From Musa acuminata AAA Group (lineage: Eukaryota > Streptophyta > Magnoliopsida > Zingiberales > Musaceae): a DNA stretch of 64,000 nucleotides. The notes beneath the pieces are model-generated. The model was not told the DNA's origin. It ran no database searches and saw only the letters and a program-made list of their open reading frames with translations. Positions within the stretch are counted from its first letter, which is position 1, and the number at the start of each line of letters is the position of its first letter. This document shows positions 1 through 12,561 of the stretch, in pieces. The DNA lies in the NCBI RefSeq assembly GCF_036884655.1, contig NC_088347.1, positions 16,021,001-16,085,000 on the forward strand. The letters are read 5' to 3'. A program made the translations under genes and the position numbers.

Positions 1-1240
1 TTGTTCGATCATTGTGACCTACATCTACTCTGCCGATTCCTCTTCCGTCAAGGCCCTCGACATCCACTATTGGTCTTCCTTCAATAGGCGAAGACCAACC
101 ACCTTTTATAGCTCTTTCTCCTTTTACCGGGTTTAGGAGATAATAGAATTTTGAGAAGAGTTCACACAAGATTGTAGCAGTGTTTCTTTCTTTTTTCACT
201 CTCAATACTTATGTATCTTAATCAGGGATGAGAGGGGTATTTATAGGCCTTAAGTTGATTCAAACTTGGAGCCTAAAAATATCTCATCTTGGGATTCCTG
301 GGTACGGGCGGTACCACCGCTAGTGTTAGTTTGACACTGGGCGATACCACCTCCTGATAGGGGCGGTGCCATCACCTGACACCCTGCCATTGTGCGGTAC
401 CACCGCTTGTAGCTCTCAGAGACTGTGCTACGATGGTGCCACCTCTTGGGTCATTGTTTGGGCCTTTTCATTAGGCCCAACATAATTTATATATGGGCCC
501 AACTGTCCCCTAATTGGGTTGACCTAATTCCATTCTCAATTATGTGCTAACTATGAATCTTAAGACATATTCTAAGTAAATCAAGTCTAGTTAGTCTTGA
601 TTTCTTCCGGCGAGCTTCCGTCGATCTTCCGGCGAACTTCTGACGATCTCTTGGCAATGTTCCAACGGACTCCCGGCAAGCTCTTGGACTTCACGACGAT
701 TTTCTTGGCGAGTTCTGACGAGCATCTTTGGCAAGCTCTTAGACTTCTCGGTCAATTCCGATAGAACTTCTGGACTTCCAATGAACTCTCGAACTCCCAA
801 TGAAATTACATTTTTAACTTTGGGACTTCATTTTGCTTTATGCCTTTCTATCGTAGTTAATCCTGCACATGTGAAATACATGAATTATATTGTTCAGCAA
901 GTCATTGGTCCATCGATACTTCATCCGATTCTTCGGCACATCGTCCTCTCTTGCGGCCTATTGCCCAATCGGCTAGTTGACCTTTGTAACTCAGATATCC
1001 TTGGTGCAATATCTGCTCTTCTTGACCCGATGCCCGAACTCATGACCCGAAGCCTTCTGTCGATACGTCGACCGATCCTTCGCCGCGACATTCAATCTTC
1101 TAACATGTTTCTCCGGTCCAACATGATTCTTCCTGCTTTAAATGTCTCTCCCTGATCGAAACATCCTGAGTCACTCAAAATACATATCAAATCATAAATA
1201 CTTATTAATTGATTTTATTATCAAAATATGAGATTTAATA
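1..1240 (-). mobile_element. LTR S: Sirevirus-type LTR, cut by the window edge
   Basis: Minus-oriented LTR. Reading on the minus strand it starts at 1240 with a decayed TATTAAATCTC (canonical TGTTGAATCTC) and runs out of the window at 1. It holds the family's blocks in order: CGG-rich U3 repeats (about 590-780), palindrome cluster (about 300-450), TATA box (238-245) and the U5 block with GGTCA/TGATC near position 20. The DNA right of 1240 lacks the polypurine tract that would follow a 3' LTR in this orientation. It is therefore either the 5' LTR of an element lying to the left or a solo LTR. Short open frames inside it look non-coding. Confidence 0.8.
238..245 (-). promoter_or_regulatory. TATA box of LTR S
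   Basis: TATAAATA on the minus strand, followed by the CCCCTC that also follows the TATA boxes of elements A and D. It is at the expected place between the palindrome cluster and U5. Confidence 0.55.
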
Positions 1241-3497
1241 AATTCTTACATTAATCTTAAATCAACCTGAAGAATAAAGTAGAATATACATTCTATGCAA
1301 CAGTAAGTACCTTATTTCTTTTCACCTAGTCTTGATGAAAACAAGTGATCAATCGTGCATAAACTGTGCAATGTTTGACATACAATTCATAAATCAAGTG
1401 TGAAGGATTAGTTAATTCAATTGTTTTGTAGGCACCCGGCATAAATATGCTTTAGAAAGAGAAAGAGGAAGGGAGAGGGAGAGGAAATATATGGAATCTC
1501 TACCTCTACAATTGCGATGAATACCGCAATGGAGGCTTTAGAGCTGGACCTCCATGTTCCCAACCCCCCTTTGAAAGAATTGGATGTATATATGGTTCAA
1601 TTTAATTAGATAAAATATATTATGAATATAATTAAATTTTAATTATGATTATTGATCAATAAAAAAGAAGTCTAATTATGATAGAATTCCTTATGAGATA
1701 ATTTTGATAGAAAAAGCTTTCTAATTATTTATCCTAGACCCTTGCCTATAAATAAATAGGATCTCCAAGAGACTCAATACAATACAAACACACAATAATT
1801 GAATACATTGACACACGGATATATGTACGCAAATGTATGAATATGTGATATGACTAAAAGATTATAGATCTTCTCTTATATTTTTTTGTCTCTAAATCAA
1901 TCGATCATAGTGGTTTTGTAAAAGATAGGAAAAGACGAGAAGACAAGTTTAGTTCTCATATTCTCTTGTCAATTGGACCTTAGAGGTTTCATGCAGTGGC
2001 CACGGATGGCAACTGTGGTACCTCGCATAGGCGACGATCGCGCACGGCGGCAGCCATGCATCGCGTAGTGACCATAAGAAGAAACGAAGAATTAGGGTTT
2101 TTTTTCCCTTTAAAAGGATACTTTTACCCTTCATAAATTATAAATTTTCATTATATATCTTATGTAAAAATTATATTTTTTCCCTTATAAATATAAAATT
2201 TCTAATTTATGTCCTAATTATAAAATTAACTAATTTAATTTATTTTAATCAATTATTTGATCGAACTTGATTATAGTAGTATTTTTATTATTTGACTAGA
2301 CTTAGATTCGATTAATCAAGTCTTGATTGAATTTAGAAAAATTAATTTTTGATCAATTTTTTTATTTTTATCAATTTTAATTTTTGATTGACTTGATGGT
2401 AGATGTTTAGCCTAATTTTCAATTTGTATAATTAAATAAGGTTGATTGGTACAAGGGTTTTGTGTAGAATTTAAATAAATAAAAATATATAAATTATAAT
2501 TTCTTTTTATAGTTTTCTCATATGGCTTATTGATTAAATTTTATGTGTAAAAAAATCCAATTATTATCCTTACATATTTATTTGGTTATTCACATGTATA
2601 TTTTTGAAATTATGAAATAATATTTATTTTTTTATATGAAGATATGATTTATGTTTCATCATGATTTATGTTGATCAATGTTCAATAATTACTATAGTTA
2701 TTACTTTATTATTAAATTATTTTAGCATAAATTAGATTAAATTTTTTTTGAAGAATATTATTTATAACTTATATCTCTGTCTTATCTGATCGATAGCTAT
2801 TAAAGTGGCTTGGGATGAATGACTTATAGGATATAATTTAAAAGTTTTATCATTTATAAAATATTTTAAACTATATTTTATATTATTATATTGACTAATA
2901 ACTTATATAATTATATTAAAAAATAGTCCTAAATGATATTAAGACAAATACTATTCAAAATGAATTACATGATTAGGAGATTTAAATAATCCCAAAGGAG
3001 ACTATATTTCGAATAATTATATGATGAGATAGGGTGATACAATTTTAGATATCCTTGTAATTTAGATTGTATTTCCAAATATTGCAATACTATTCCATGA
3101 GGATGATATCAGTCTCCATAAATATTTTTGTGTGAATAGTAGATATGTTAATATTTCACCTAGTAAAATAGAGATGATATCAATAGTTTAACATTTATTA
3201 AAAATCTCAAAGCATTAAAATTATATTATTAGAGTGGTATTTCCTTCGTTGTATTTTGGTAAATGTCCAAATAATTTTTAAATTAAATTATTATAAATGG
3301 CTTAAGCATATGCAATTTATATTGGGTGTGTTAGAACTTGATCATATTAGTTGAAAAGATCACAAACTTAACCACCGAAAGTTTTATGGAATAAATAATT
3401 AAAATAATTGATGAGGAAATATCCAAAAGACTTAGTCTTATGATAATTACTAATAATATTTAAACTATATTATGGTCTATAATCAATACACTAGAAT
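1241..3497. other. AT-rich, heavily decayed repeat DNA without a supported gene
   Basis: Mostly AT-rich sequence with stops in every frame. The part from about 2935 to 3270 reads like an old repeat worn down by C-to-T and G-to-A changes, but I cannot name it. A purine-rich stretch lies at 1459-1490. On the minus strand around 1500-1580 there is a short open frame that stops at a TAG; it could be an exon remnant but has no support beyond being open. The right end is defined by the first base of LTR H. Confidence 0.5.
1600..2150 (+). mobile_element. Possible copia LTR and leader remnant
   Basis: The sequence goes from AT-rich DNA to a TATA-like CCTATAAATAAATAGG (1754-1769), then a short GC-rich stretch (about 1995-2070), then AGGGTTTTTTTTCCC and AT-rich DNA. 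The same order (TATA box, GC-rich leader, AT-rich stretch before gag) occurs in element B. No clear LTR ends or primer-binding site were found, so this is a weak call based on layout alone. Confidence 0.3.
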
Positions 3498-4221
3498 TGT
3501 TAGGATCGTAAAGGCACTAAGAGGGGGTGAATTAGTGCTTTCGAAGTGTTGAAATGATTCTAAAGTTCGTTCGATGTAACCGGTATTAGAAATACACTTA
3601 ACTTAGAATATGAGTAAGTATAGTAAGCAATTGAATTAGTAAGCAATAGCAATGAAGAGCATAAAAGGAAATGTATATCAAATTTTTAGTGGTTCGATCG
3701 CCGCGACCTATGTTCACTCCCAATTCCTCCTCCGTTGAGGCCATCACTTTCACTAACGATCTTTTTTTCAACGGACAAAGATCAACTACCCTTATTATAA
3801 CTCTTTTCTCCTTTTATAGGTTTAGGAGAGAACCTTTACAACTCTGTTTTACAAGAATCCTCACACCTCCTTTCAAATGACTTACAAGATTGAGGAGGAA
3901 GGAACTCAACACTTTCAACAGAGTTTTTCACACTTAGAATCACAAGTTTTTCATGCTCTTTTCTTACTATCTCAAGCAAGAATTAATGAGGTATTTATAG
4001 GCCCCAAATAAATTTTAAAATGGAGCCAAAAAGTCTCATCCTATGATTTTTGGGATACTAGCAGTACTACCGCCAGTTCTGCTAGTATCCCACCACTGCA
4101 TGCCTAGGTGGTAGTAACACTACTTGCCTAGGTGGTACCACTGCATACATAGATTAGAAGACGGTGTTCTAGAGTACAACCACCAGTCTAGGTGGTACCA
4201 CCACTTGACACTACCGATATC
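3498..4221 (-). mobile_element. LTR fragment H, outermost Sirevirus-type LTR
   Basis: Begins with TGTTAGGATCG, the reverse complement of the family's LTR 3' end, followed by the C-run/CTCTTAGTG block in reverse, U5, a TATA box at 3992-3999 (minus) and part of the palindrome cluster. It stops at 4221, where C begins. The rest of the LTR should lie beyond C, outside the window. The 5 bp before C are ATATC, the predicted left target duplication of C. Confidence 0.75.
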
Positions 4222-4565
4222 TGTTAGGAATGAGTCGACACTAAGCGGGCGGGGGGCGGGGGGGTGGGTTGAATTAGTGCAGCGGTAAAAATATTGATTT
4301 CAAAAAATATTCATTCGTTAAAAACCGATCTAAAAAAGATAACTTCAAGTTCAATGCTTGTTTGTAAGCGTAGTGAAAGCAAAGTAAGGAAGACAATTTG
4401 TAATAAAGGTAAATTATATAAATAGAAATACAAATCGAGTTTTATAGTGGTTCGGTCATCGTGACCTACATCCACTTCGTCGATTCCTCTTCCATCGAGG
4501 CTACCAATATTTGCTAACGATCTTCCTTCAATGAACGAAGATCAACTACCCTTACAACTCGATTA
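4222..4565 (-). mobile_element. Element C 3' LTR, left segment
   Basis: Starts TGTTAGGAATGAGTCG, the reversed LTR end. It runs through the G-rich run and U5 up to ACAACTCGATTA, where element A begins. It continues at 11321 with GATTCTCCTTC. Positions 56869-56890 of C's other LTR show the same sequence uninterrupted (CTCGATTCTCCTTT), which proves the splice. Confidence 0.85.
4247..4268 (+). other. G-run capable of forming a G-quadruplex
   Basis: Four G runs of 3, 6, 7 and 3 separated by single bases (C, C, T), within the stretch that is a plain C-run near the LTR end in the sister copies. The strand carrying the Gs is the antisense strand of the LTR. Confidence 0.6.
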
Positions 4566-6051
4566 TGTTGAATCTCGTATTTTGATGATGAAACCACTTG
4601 ATATGTGTTTATGATTTAATCTACGTTTTGAGTGATGCAGGTCTACTCGATCAGGATTAGACAGTTAACGCAGAAGGAATTGACGTTGCGCCGGAGGAGA
4701 TCACGTTAGGATATTGGATGGTAGAAGGCTTCGGACGTCGGGCATCGGGCCAACCAATGACGTGCCGAGCAACAGAATGTCAATTTGCGTTGTAATAATT
4801 GTTTAGATCGGAGTAGAGTTTTGGCTTGTGTGTGCAGGAATAACTACGATAACGATGAAGACATAAAGCGAAACAAAGTGTCGGAGTCAAGCGTGAAGGA
4901 TTTGTTGCGACTTCGAGAGTTCGACGGAAGTCCAAAGGTTCGTCGGGAATGCTGCCGGAACTAGCCGAGAATGAGTAGGGAGCTTGCCGAAGGGTTTTTC
5001 GAAAGCACGCCGGAGGTTCGTTGGAAGTTTGCGGAGCTCGCTGAGAAAGATCAGAGCTTGTCGAAGAAGCTCGTTGGAACTCGCCAAGATCAAATCGTGA
5101 AGTCTAGGTGCTTGCCGGGAGTCCGCAAAATGGTTTCTGAGAGTTCGTCGGAAGACCACCGGAAGTTCGCAGGAAAAAGTCTTGACTTGCGGACTTTGTA
5201 ATAGCTTAGGAAATGTCTTTAAATTCGTAGTTAGTATGTTAATTAGGGTTAAGATTAGGTGTCAATCCTATAACCCTGGTTAGGGGCCAATTGGGGCCAA
5301 AATTAGACTTGGTTTGGGCTGAATTTAAAGCCCAATCGGTGAACCGAAGGGTCTGGCGGTGGCACCGCTAGACTGGGCGGTGGCACCGCCCAGCACCCGA
5401 GAGCCAGGCGATGGCACCGCTTGGCTGGGCGGTGGCACCGCCAGTACACTGTCAGTGTCAGACACTGACAGGCGGTGGCACCGCCAGCATCGGGAACCAA
5501 AGAGAATTTAAATTTTGGAGCCCAAATTTGAATCCTGTTGAGGCCTATAAATACCCCTCAATTCTCAACTGAGATTATAACTTTTTGAGAAGCAATAGAT
5601 TGAGAAAAAGGTCTTAGAAAAGTCTTAGCAAGTCTTGTTTTCAATTTGCTAGAGTGTTCACCTCCTTCTTTCTTGCTAAAAATTTGTAAGAGTGTGAACC
5701 ACTTGTAAAAGGTTGTAAGAGGGGTATTTGTCCTTCCCCTTCAAGAGATTTACTAGTGGAAGGTGGGAGCCTCATCGAAGAGGGCCTCACAAGTGGATGT
5801 AGGTCATTTGACCGAACCACTTTAAAATTGGCGTGATCTCTGGTTTGCATTTTCTTATTGTTATTTACATTACTGCAAACCTTCTTACGTGCTTTATTTC
5901 CTCATTACCTTTGCTGCACACCTTTACGAACACACGTTCAAGTTAAGCTTTTCAAGTTAGGTTTTTATTGTATGAAAGATTTGTCGAAACCAACGTTTTA
6001 ATCTACTGCACTAATTCACCCCCCCCTCTTAGTGCCACTCTGATCCTAACA
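4566..6051 (+). mobile_element. Element A 5' LTR
   Basis: From TGTTGAATCTCG to GATCCTAACA (one base changed). U3 holds the CGG-rich repeat block (about 4915-5170) and the palindromes GGCGGTGGCACCGCC (about 5350-5490). The TATA box is at 5546-5553. U5 has GGTCA-TT-TGACC at 5802-5813 and a C-run close to the end. Confidence 0.9.
5546..5553 (+). promoter_or_regulatory. TATA box of element A 5' LTR
   Basis: TATAAATA in the context GGCC-TATAAATA-CCCC, shared with the other LTRs of the family. Transcription is expected to start a few tens of bases downstream. Confidence 0.6.
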
Positions 6052-6053
6052 AT

Positions 6054-6065
6054 TGGTATCATAGC
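6054..6065 (+). promoter_or_regulatory. Primer-binding site of element A
   Basis: TGGTATCATAGC, two bases after the LTR end. It differs at one position from TGGTATCAGAGC, the complement of the initiator tRNA-Met 3' end. Confidence 0.75.
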
Positions 6066-6101
6066 ACAGTATTTCTTATTTTGGATTTACACCCGAGATA
6101 A

Positions 6102-6715
6102 ATGGCTCTTCATGGCTTTCAAGAGGGCTTATCGGTTGTTCGTCCACCGTTGTTTAACGGATTGGACTACACTTATTGGAAAACTCGAATGAGAGTTTTC
6201 TTGATTTCTATGAATTTGGATTTATGGAATATCATTGAAAATGGTTTTCAACTTCCCTCTAAATATTTTTCTTCGTAAATATTTTTCAAATTTTGATCTT
6301 GTAAGCAAGATCTTAAGATCCCTTCCAAAAAGGCGAGATCCTAAAATAACCGCAATACAAGAAACAAAAGATTTAAATATTTTTCCACTTGAAGAACTAA
6401 TTGGTTCGTTGATGACATATGAAATTGTGCACAATACACATGATGAACGAAATCACCTTTCAAAGAACAAGAAGGATTTGAAACTCCGGACAAATGAGTA
6501 CCACTTGAGCGATGACTCAAGTGATAAGGACAATGATGAACTTGAACTTTGAACACTAAATCTTAATAAGTTTATTAAAAAAAAATCTAAAATAAACAAT
6601 GAACTTGAACAGAGGAAGAGGCCAAAGAAGAGGAAGGCAACCAAGGATGAATCAAAAACTTTCAAAGGTGAAACGGCGAATTGGGCTTTGACGAGCTTCG
6701 ACTACAAGGTAAGTA
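6102..6715 (+). pseudogene. Element A gag remnant, internally deleted
   Basis: The first codons read MALHGFQEG and then NGLDYTYWKTRMRVF, matching the N-terminus of the intact gags in J and K. After about 58 codons a stop appears. The sequence then jumps to the conserved LVSKILRSLPKR and PLEELIGSLMTYE segment (6235-6552), so about 100 residues of the capsid-like region are missing. The CCHC zinc knuckle is gone and a lysine-rich stretch stands there instead. It cannot make a normal Gag. Homology is clear; loss of function is inferred from the deletion and stops. Confidence 0.85.
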
Positions 6716-9700
6716 ACTCAACTCTCTTGAATTATTTTGAAATTACATAATACTTTTCATGAGTTATTTTTAATTTAGTTTAGGATTAATTACATGAAAA
6801 TAAAAAAATTAGAAATCATGCTTATCATTCTAGTAATTTTGAAAATAATCATGAAAATTGTATGTTTATGATAAACAAAATGATTTTGATTAAAAATGCC
6901 TTATGAAATATGATATCATGCCTAATAAATTTATTTTTTGAAGCTATGCATAATGATGATGAGTTTTGGGTAATTTATAGTTTATTGATTATTGATGATT
7001 TCCACAATGATCTTTTACAATTTATGGATTATCGATTCATATCATGATGAAAGTTGCTTTCGAAAATGATGCATGACTTTTGTATGCAAACTAAGCATGA
7101 AAAGATAGATTCATCTAAAAAGAAAAATGTATGACTACAACAAATAACAAATGATTTTGGATGAAAATACTTTATACTCAATGAAACCATCATTGATGAT
7201 TATGCTTTATGTTTAATAATTTCTTTGGCTTATATGCTCTATCATGATAAATATTTTAAAAATAAATGAAATCATGTTTGATTTGAAGTAATGCATAAAG
7301 ATCAGATGTATTTTTTGATTTGACATAAAAGTGACTTTAAAAAATGATGTATGTTTTGATTTGACATAAATGAAATAGGCATGCTTATATGAAATAGTGA
7401 AGTGTCATGCTTGACAATTGTATACTTAATGATGCATAAATTTGTAATGAAAATATTAATATTTTAATACTATGATTTGACGATTTTATGCATGACATTG
7501 TAAAGTTATATATAATGATGCATAATAATGAAATTGTGTAATAAAAATATTAAACATTTTGAAACCATGTTTTAGTGTCATGTATATTGATCATGCTTAA
7601 TAAATCTCGAAATTATGCATGATAAATCTTACGATTTATGGATTATTGATTTTTACTATAATGAAAGTACCTTATTGTTCTTTGTTGAAATAAAACTCTT
7701 TCGGTTTTAAACATGATACATGTTTTTATTTGGCATAAATGAAACAAAATCATATGTTTTGAAACAATCGAAAAGAGGAAAACATTCTTGAAAATTATTT
7801 TGCTAAATCTTATTGATTTTGATGAATCCATTTGTATCATCTTTGTGAATCTCTTGGATTCTGATAATGATTTTGATGATTTAAATTTGAATAAATTTTT
7901 ATTGAAATCACGATATTGATCTCTTGAAATTTATAACATGAAATCCTTTATGAATCAAGATTGTTTTCTATTTAAAAGGAGATTTGTCGAAATGTTTCAT
8001 AGTCTTTTAGTATTCATGATCTTGATAATTATGTTTTGAAACTTTATGTAAACCAAGAATGTTCATCATGATTCTCTCTTTGAATATTTAAAGAGGAGAA
8101 TGTTCTAGATGAATCATGATTTTGATGATTGAATATTTGATGTGCATGAATTGAGATCTTGCTCTCCTACTATTCTTTTTGCTATTCACCAAAAGGAAGA
8201 CTAATTCTAATAAACCATGATACACTATATGAATTTTATTGTATTCATGAAGTAATATCTCATCACTAATTTTTGTTTATATTCCTTCATGTGATGATAT
8301 GAATGTATGAAACACTTACGATATGATTTTTTATACAATTCCATGTATTCGTGAAATATTTATCTCATCACCTAATTAATTCCTTTTGATACTCCTAATG
8401 TGATGAAGTGAAATTATGCATGAAATACAAATGGGGAGAAGTTTTGATCATGCATGATAGGATATAATTTGACAAATTGATACCATCATGATATGAAACA
8501 TTTATGATTTGCAATGATGTATGCAATACTTGTGCTTTCTAATTATGATGTGATGTATTACATATGATGTAAATCATGATTTAAAATACTATGAGTTGTT
8601 GCTAAAATGATATATTATAAATATTGATTTAATGTTTTGTATCATGAATACTCTAAATGATGAATGTTTGGTATCATGATCAAAATATTGACAAATAGTT
8701 AAAAATTTTAGTATCATGTATGATATCCTCGTAATGTTGATCGATTTATTCAATATCGTGTACGAATGAATATAAGGTTTTTGAAAATGTGCATATTCTA
8801 ATTTGAAAATATGATGATGCACAAATAAGATTGATACTTACCTTTGTCATAATTGATGTAAAGGGTCGTCCCTTCTTTTTGACAATGACAAAGTGGGAGA
8901 TAGCTAGCTCGCACAAGTCAAGAAGATGCAAAAACTTGATTGCTAGCTTGCCTATCTTAAGTAGCAAAGATTGCTAACTTACTTATTTCAAGAAGCAAAA
9001 ATTGTTTTCTTGAACATCACTATCTTGCCTATCTTAAGAAGCAAGACTTGCAACCTACACATTACAGTAGGAAGCAAGAATCGATGGCTTACACACTTCA
9101 ACAAGAAAGCTATCTTGTATTTGCTTTCGAAATTTTTGCTAGCTTGTATGTTGCAAAACTTATCACTTTTTCAAACACTTTGTTGCACTTTGTAAAGGAA
9201 GCGAAAATAGCACTTCTTAAAAGAGAAGAAAAAACTTACTATCTTGAACATCACAAAAATTTGCTACCTTGCATGATGTAAAATTTGCTAAGATCACTAT
9301 CTCAAAAGAGTTGCTATCTCAAAAACAAAAAAAAAAAGCAAATGTGCTATTTTGCCTATCTCAAAATACAAAACATGCTAACTTGTTACAGAAGCAAAAT
9401 TGCTAGCTCAAACATTGCGAAGGAAGCAAAAATTTGCTAGCTTGCAACTTGCATATCATGAAAATTGCTAGCTTGTAGTCTAAAGAGAAGCAATTAGTTG
9501 TTATCTCAAAAAAAGCAAACATGCTAAACTTACACATCTTTAATTGCTAGATTGCATGACGATAAAATTTGATATTATGTTTTTCATGCAATGTATGGAA
9601 CTTTTTATCTCTAAACACATAAGAGTAGGAACTTCTCCTTTTTGTTGATGACAAAGGGGGAGAAGTATGATGACATGACATGTTATGCATAAGTTTATGA

Positions 9701-9835
9701 TGATATATTGCTTGGATTCTTGAATCCAAGAGTTTCTATCAATAAGCCATATTAATAGGGGGAGTTTGTTTAAACTCCGGGAGTTAAGGTTAACTCCATC
9801 ATCAAATGGTTGTCATCATAAAAAAATGGGGAGAT
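6716..9835 (+). other. Element A AT-rich interior with repeats and polypurine copies
   Basis: About 3.1 kb without a supported coding region. It is dominated by short words such as ATGATG, CATGAT and TTTTGA. From about 8880 to 9560 come degenerate repeats of GCTAGCTTGCA-like words alternating with GCAAAA. Polypurine-like copies occur at 8890-8900 (mutated) and 9653-9663 (AAAGGGGGAGA), and the tract next to the 3' LTR is at 9821-9835. Sister elements D, I and C carry the same arrangement, so it was copied as a unit. Confidence 0.75.
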
Positions 9836-11320
9836 TGTTGAATCTCGTATTTTAATGATGAAACCACTTGATATGTGTTTATGATTTAATCTACATTTTG
9901 AGTGATGTAGGTCTACTCGATCAGGATTAGATAGTTAACGCAGAAGGAATTGACGTTGCGCCGGAGGAGATCACGTTAGGATATTGGATGGCAGAACGCT
10001 TCGGACGTCGGGCATCGGGCCAACCAATGACGTGCCGGGCAACAGAATGTCAATTCGCATTGTAATAATTGTTTAGATCGGAGTAGAGTTTTGGCTTGTG
10101 TGTGCAGGATTAACTACGATAACGATGAAGACATAAAGCGAAACAAAGTGCGGAGTCAAGCGTGAAGGATTTGTTGCGAGTTCGAGAGTTCGACGGAAGT
10201 CCGAAGGTTCGTCGGGAATGCTGCTGGAACTAGCCGAGAATGAGTAGGGAGCTTGCCGAAGGGTTTTTCAGAAGCTCGCCGGAAGGTTCGTTGGAAGTTC
10301 GCGGAGCTCGCCGAGAAAGATTGGAGCTTGCCGAAGAAGCCCATTGGAACTCGCCAAGATCAAATCGTGAAGTCTAGGAGCTTGCCGGGAGTTCGCAAAA
10401 TGGTTTCTGAGAGTTCGTCGGAAGACCATCGGAAGTTCGCCGGAAGCTCGTCGGAAAAAGTCTTGACTTGCGAACTTTGTAATAGCTTAGGAAATGTCTT
10501 TAAATTCGTAGTTAGCACATTAATTAGGGTTAGGATTAGGTGTTAATCCTATCACCCTTGTTAGGGGCCAACTGAGGCCAAAATTAGACTTGGTTTGGGC
10601 TGAATTTAAAGCCCAACCGGTGAACCGAAGGGTCTGGCGGTGGCATCGCCAGATTGGGCGGTGGCACCGCCCAGCACCCGAGAGCCAAGCAGTGGCATCG
10701 CTTGGCTGGGCGGTGGCACCGCCCAACACCCGAGAGCCAGGCGGTGGCACCGCCAGCATCGGGAACCAAAGAGAATTCAAATTTTGGAACCCAAATTTGA
10801 ATCCTCTTGAGGCCTATAAATACCCCTCAATTCTCAGCTGAGATTACAACTTTTTGAGAAGCAATAGATTGAGAAAAAGGTCTTAGAAAAGTCTTAGCAA
10901 GTCTTGTTTTCAATTTGCTAAAGTGTTCACCTCCTTCTTTCTTGCTGAAAATTTGTAAGAGTGTGAATCACTTGTAAAAGGTTGTAAGAGGGGTATTTGT
11001 CCTTCCCCTTCAAGAGATTTGCTAGTGGAAGGTGGGAGTCTCATCGAAGAGGGCCTCGCAAGTGGATGTAGGTCATTTGACCGAACCACTTTAAAATTAG
11101 CATGATCTCTGGTTTGCATTTTCTTATTGCTATTTACATTACTACAAACCTTCTTACGTGCTTTATTACCTCATTCCCTTTGCTGCACACCTTTACGAAC
11201 ATGCGTTCAAGTTAAGCTTTTCAAGTTCGGTTTTTATTGTATGAAAGATTTGTCGAAACCAACGTTTTAATCCGCTGCACTAATTCACCCCCCCCTCTTA
11301 GTGCCGCTCCGATCCTAACA
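9836..11320 (+). mobile_element. Element A 3' LTR
   Basis: TGTTGAATCTCG to GATCCTAACA, 1485 bp, co-linear with the 5' LTR. Its TATA box is at 10815-10822. It is followed directly by the target duplication GATTC and the rest of C's LTR. Confidence 0.92.
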
Positions 11321-12561
11321 GATTCTCCTTCTAACAGGTTCAGGAGAGAACCTTTACACCCCACTTACTCCTCCCTAAATATAATTCTAAACACTTAGGC
11401 TAGAGGAGGAGAACTCTCAAGATTACAATAGTGTTTTTCCCAATTTGTGTACTAAGTTGTTGTATCTTTTAACCAAGGTTGAGAGAGGTAATTATAGGCC
11501 TCAAGTAGATTCAAACTTGGAGCCAAAAAATATTTTATCCTTGATTTTCAGGGTCCTGGCGGTGCCACAGCTTGTGTTGAGCGGTACCACCGCTTGTGTT
11601 GAGTGGTACCACTGCTTGGAAGACTGTGTCTGGGCGGTACCACCACTTAGACTAGTGGTACCACCACTTGACACTACCACTGGGTGGTACCACTGCCCAG
11701 TCTAGCGGTACCACTACCCAGTCTAGCAGTTTCACCGCTTGACATAGTCTCGGAGAGTGTGCCACGATGGTGTCACCTGTTGGGTCACTATTTGGGCCTT
11801 TCACATGGCCCAACACAGCCCAAACTTGGGCCCAATTGACCCGTAATTGAGTTGGCCTAATTTCATCCTAATTATGTGCTAACTATGAATTTTAAGACAT
11901 TTATTAAGCTAAATAAGTTCGTAAGTCTAGGTTTCTTCCAACGAGCTTCCGGCAATCTTCCAGCGAACTTCCGACGATCTCTCGGTAATGTTCCAGCAGA
12001 CTCCTGGCAAGCTCCTGCACTTCACGATGATCTTCTTGGTGAGTTCTGATGAGCTTCTTTAGTAAGCTCCTGGACTTCTTGGTCAATTCCAACAGAACTT
12101 CCGACGAACGTCCGGACTTCTGACGAACTCTCGAACTCTCAACGAAATCTCATTGCTGTACACTTAAAACCTACTTCGATCTAGACAATTATTACAAAGC
12201 TTGAATCAAAGTTGTCCGACATGTCATTGGTTCATCGACGCTTCATCTGATTTTTTGGCACATCGTCCACTCTTGCGGCCTAGCCCAATCAGCTAGTTGA
12301 CCTCTGCAACTCCGATTTCCCTTGCACAATTTCTGCTCTTCTTGGCCCGATGCCCGAATCCATGGTCAGAAGCCTTCTGTCGATACATCGACCGATCCTT
12401 CGGCTTTATGTCCAATCTTCTAACATGTTTTTCTCCGGCCCAACATGATTCTTCCTACTTTAATTATCTCTCCCTGATCGAAGCTGCTTGCATCACTCTA
12501 AATGTAGATCAAATCATAAACACTATCAATTGGCTTTATCATCAAAATATGAGGTTTAACA
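11321..12561 (-). mobile_element. Element C 3' LTR, right segment
   Basis: Continues C's LTR after element A: palindrome cluster (about 11570-11750), CGG-rich U3 block (about 11930-12140), and the LTR start as GAGGTTTAACA reversed (canonical GAGATTCAACA). The TATA box has decayed to a TAATTATA form near 11490. Confidence 0.85.

Larger units (their letters stand above)
4566..11320 (+). mobile_element. Element A: 6.76-kb non-autonomous Sirevirus
   Basis: Complete element with two LTRs of 1486 and 1485 bp (4566-6051 and 9836-11320), both TG...CA. It is flanked by GATTA (4561-4565) and GATTC (11321-11325), a 5-bp target duplication with one change. It has a primer-binding site at 6054-6065, a shrunken gag, about 3.1 kb of AT-rich DNA and a polypurine tract at 9821-9835. 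No pol is present, so it depended on an autonomous relative. The two LTRs align along their whole length with scattered differences. Confidence 0.92.

Noticed and set aside
781..1155. 124-codon ORF on the plus strand
   Set aside because: It runs antisense through the U3 of LTR S; homologous LTRs do not keep it open.
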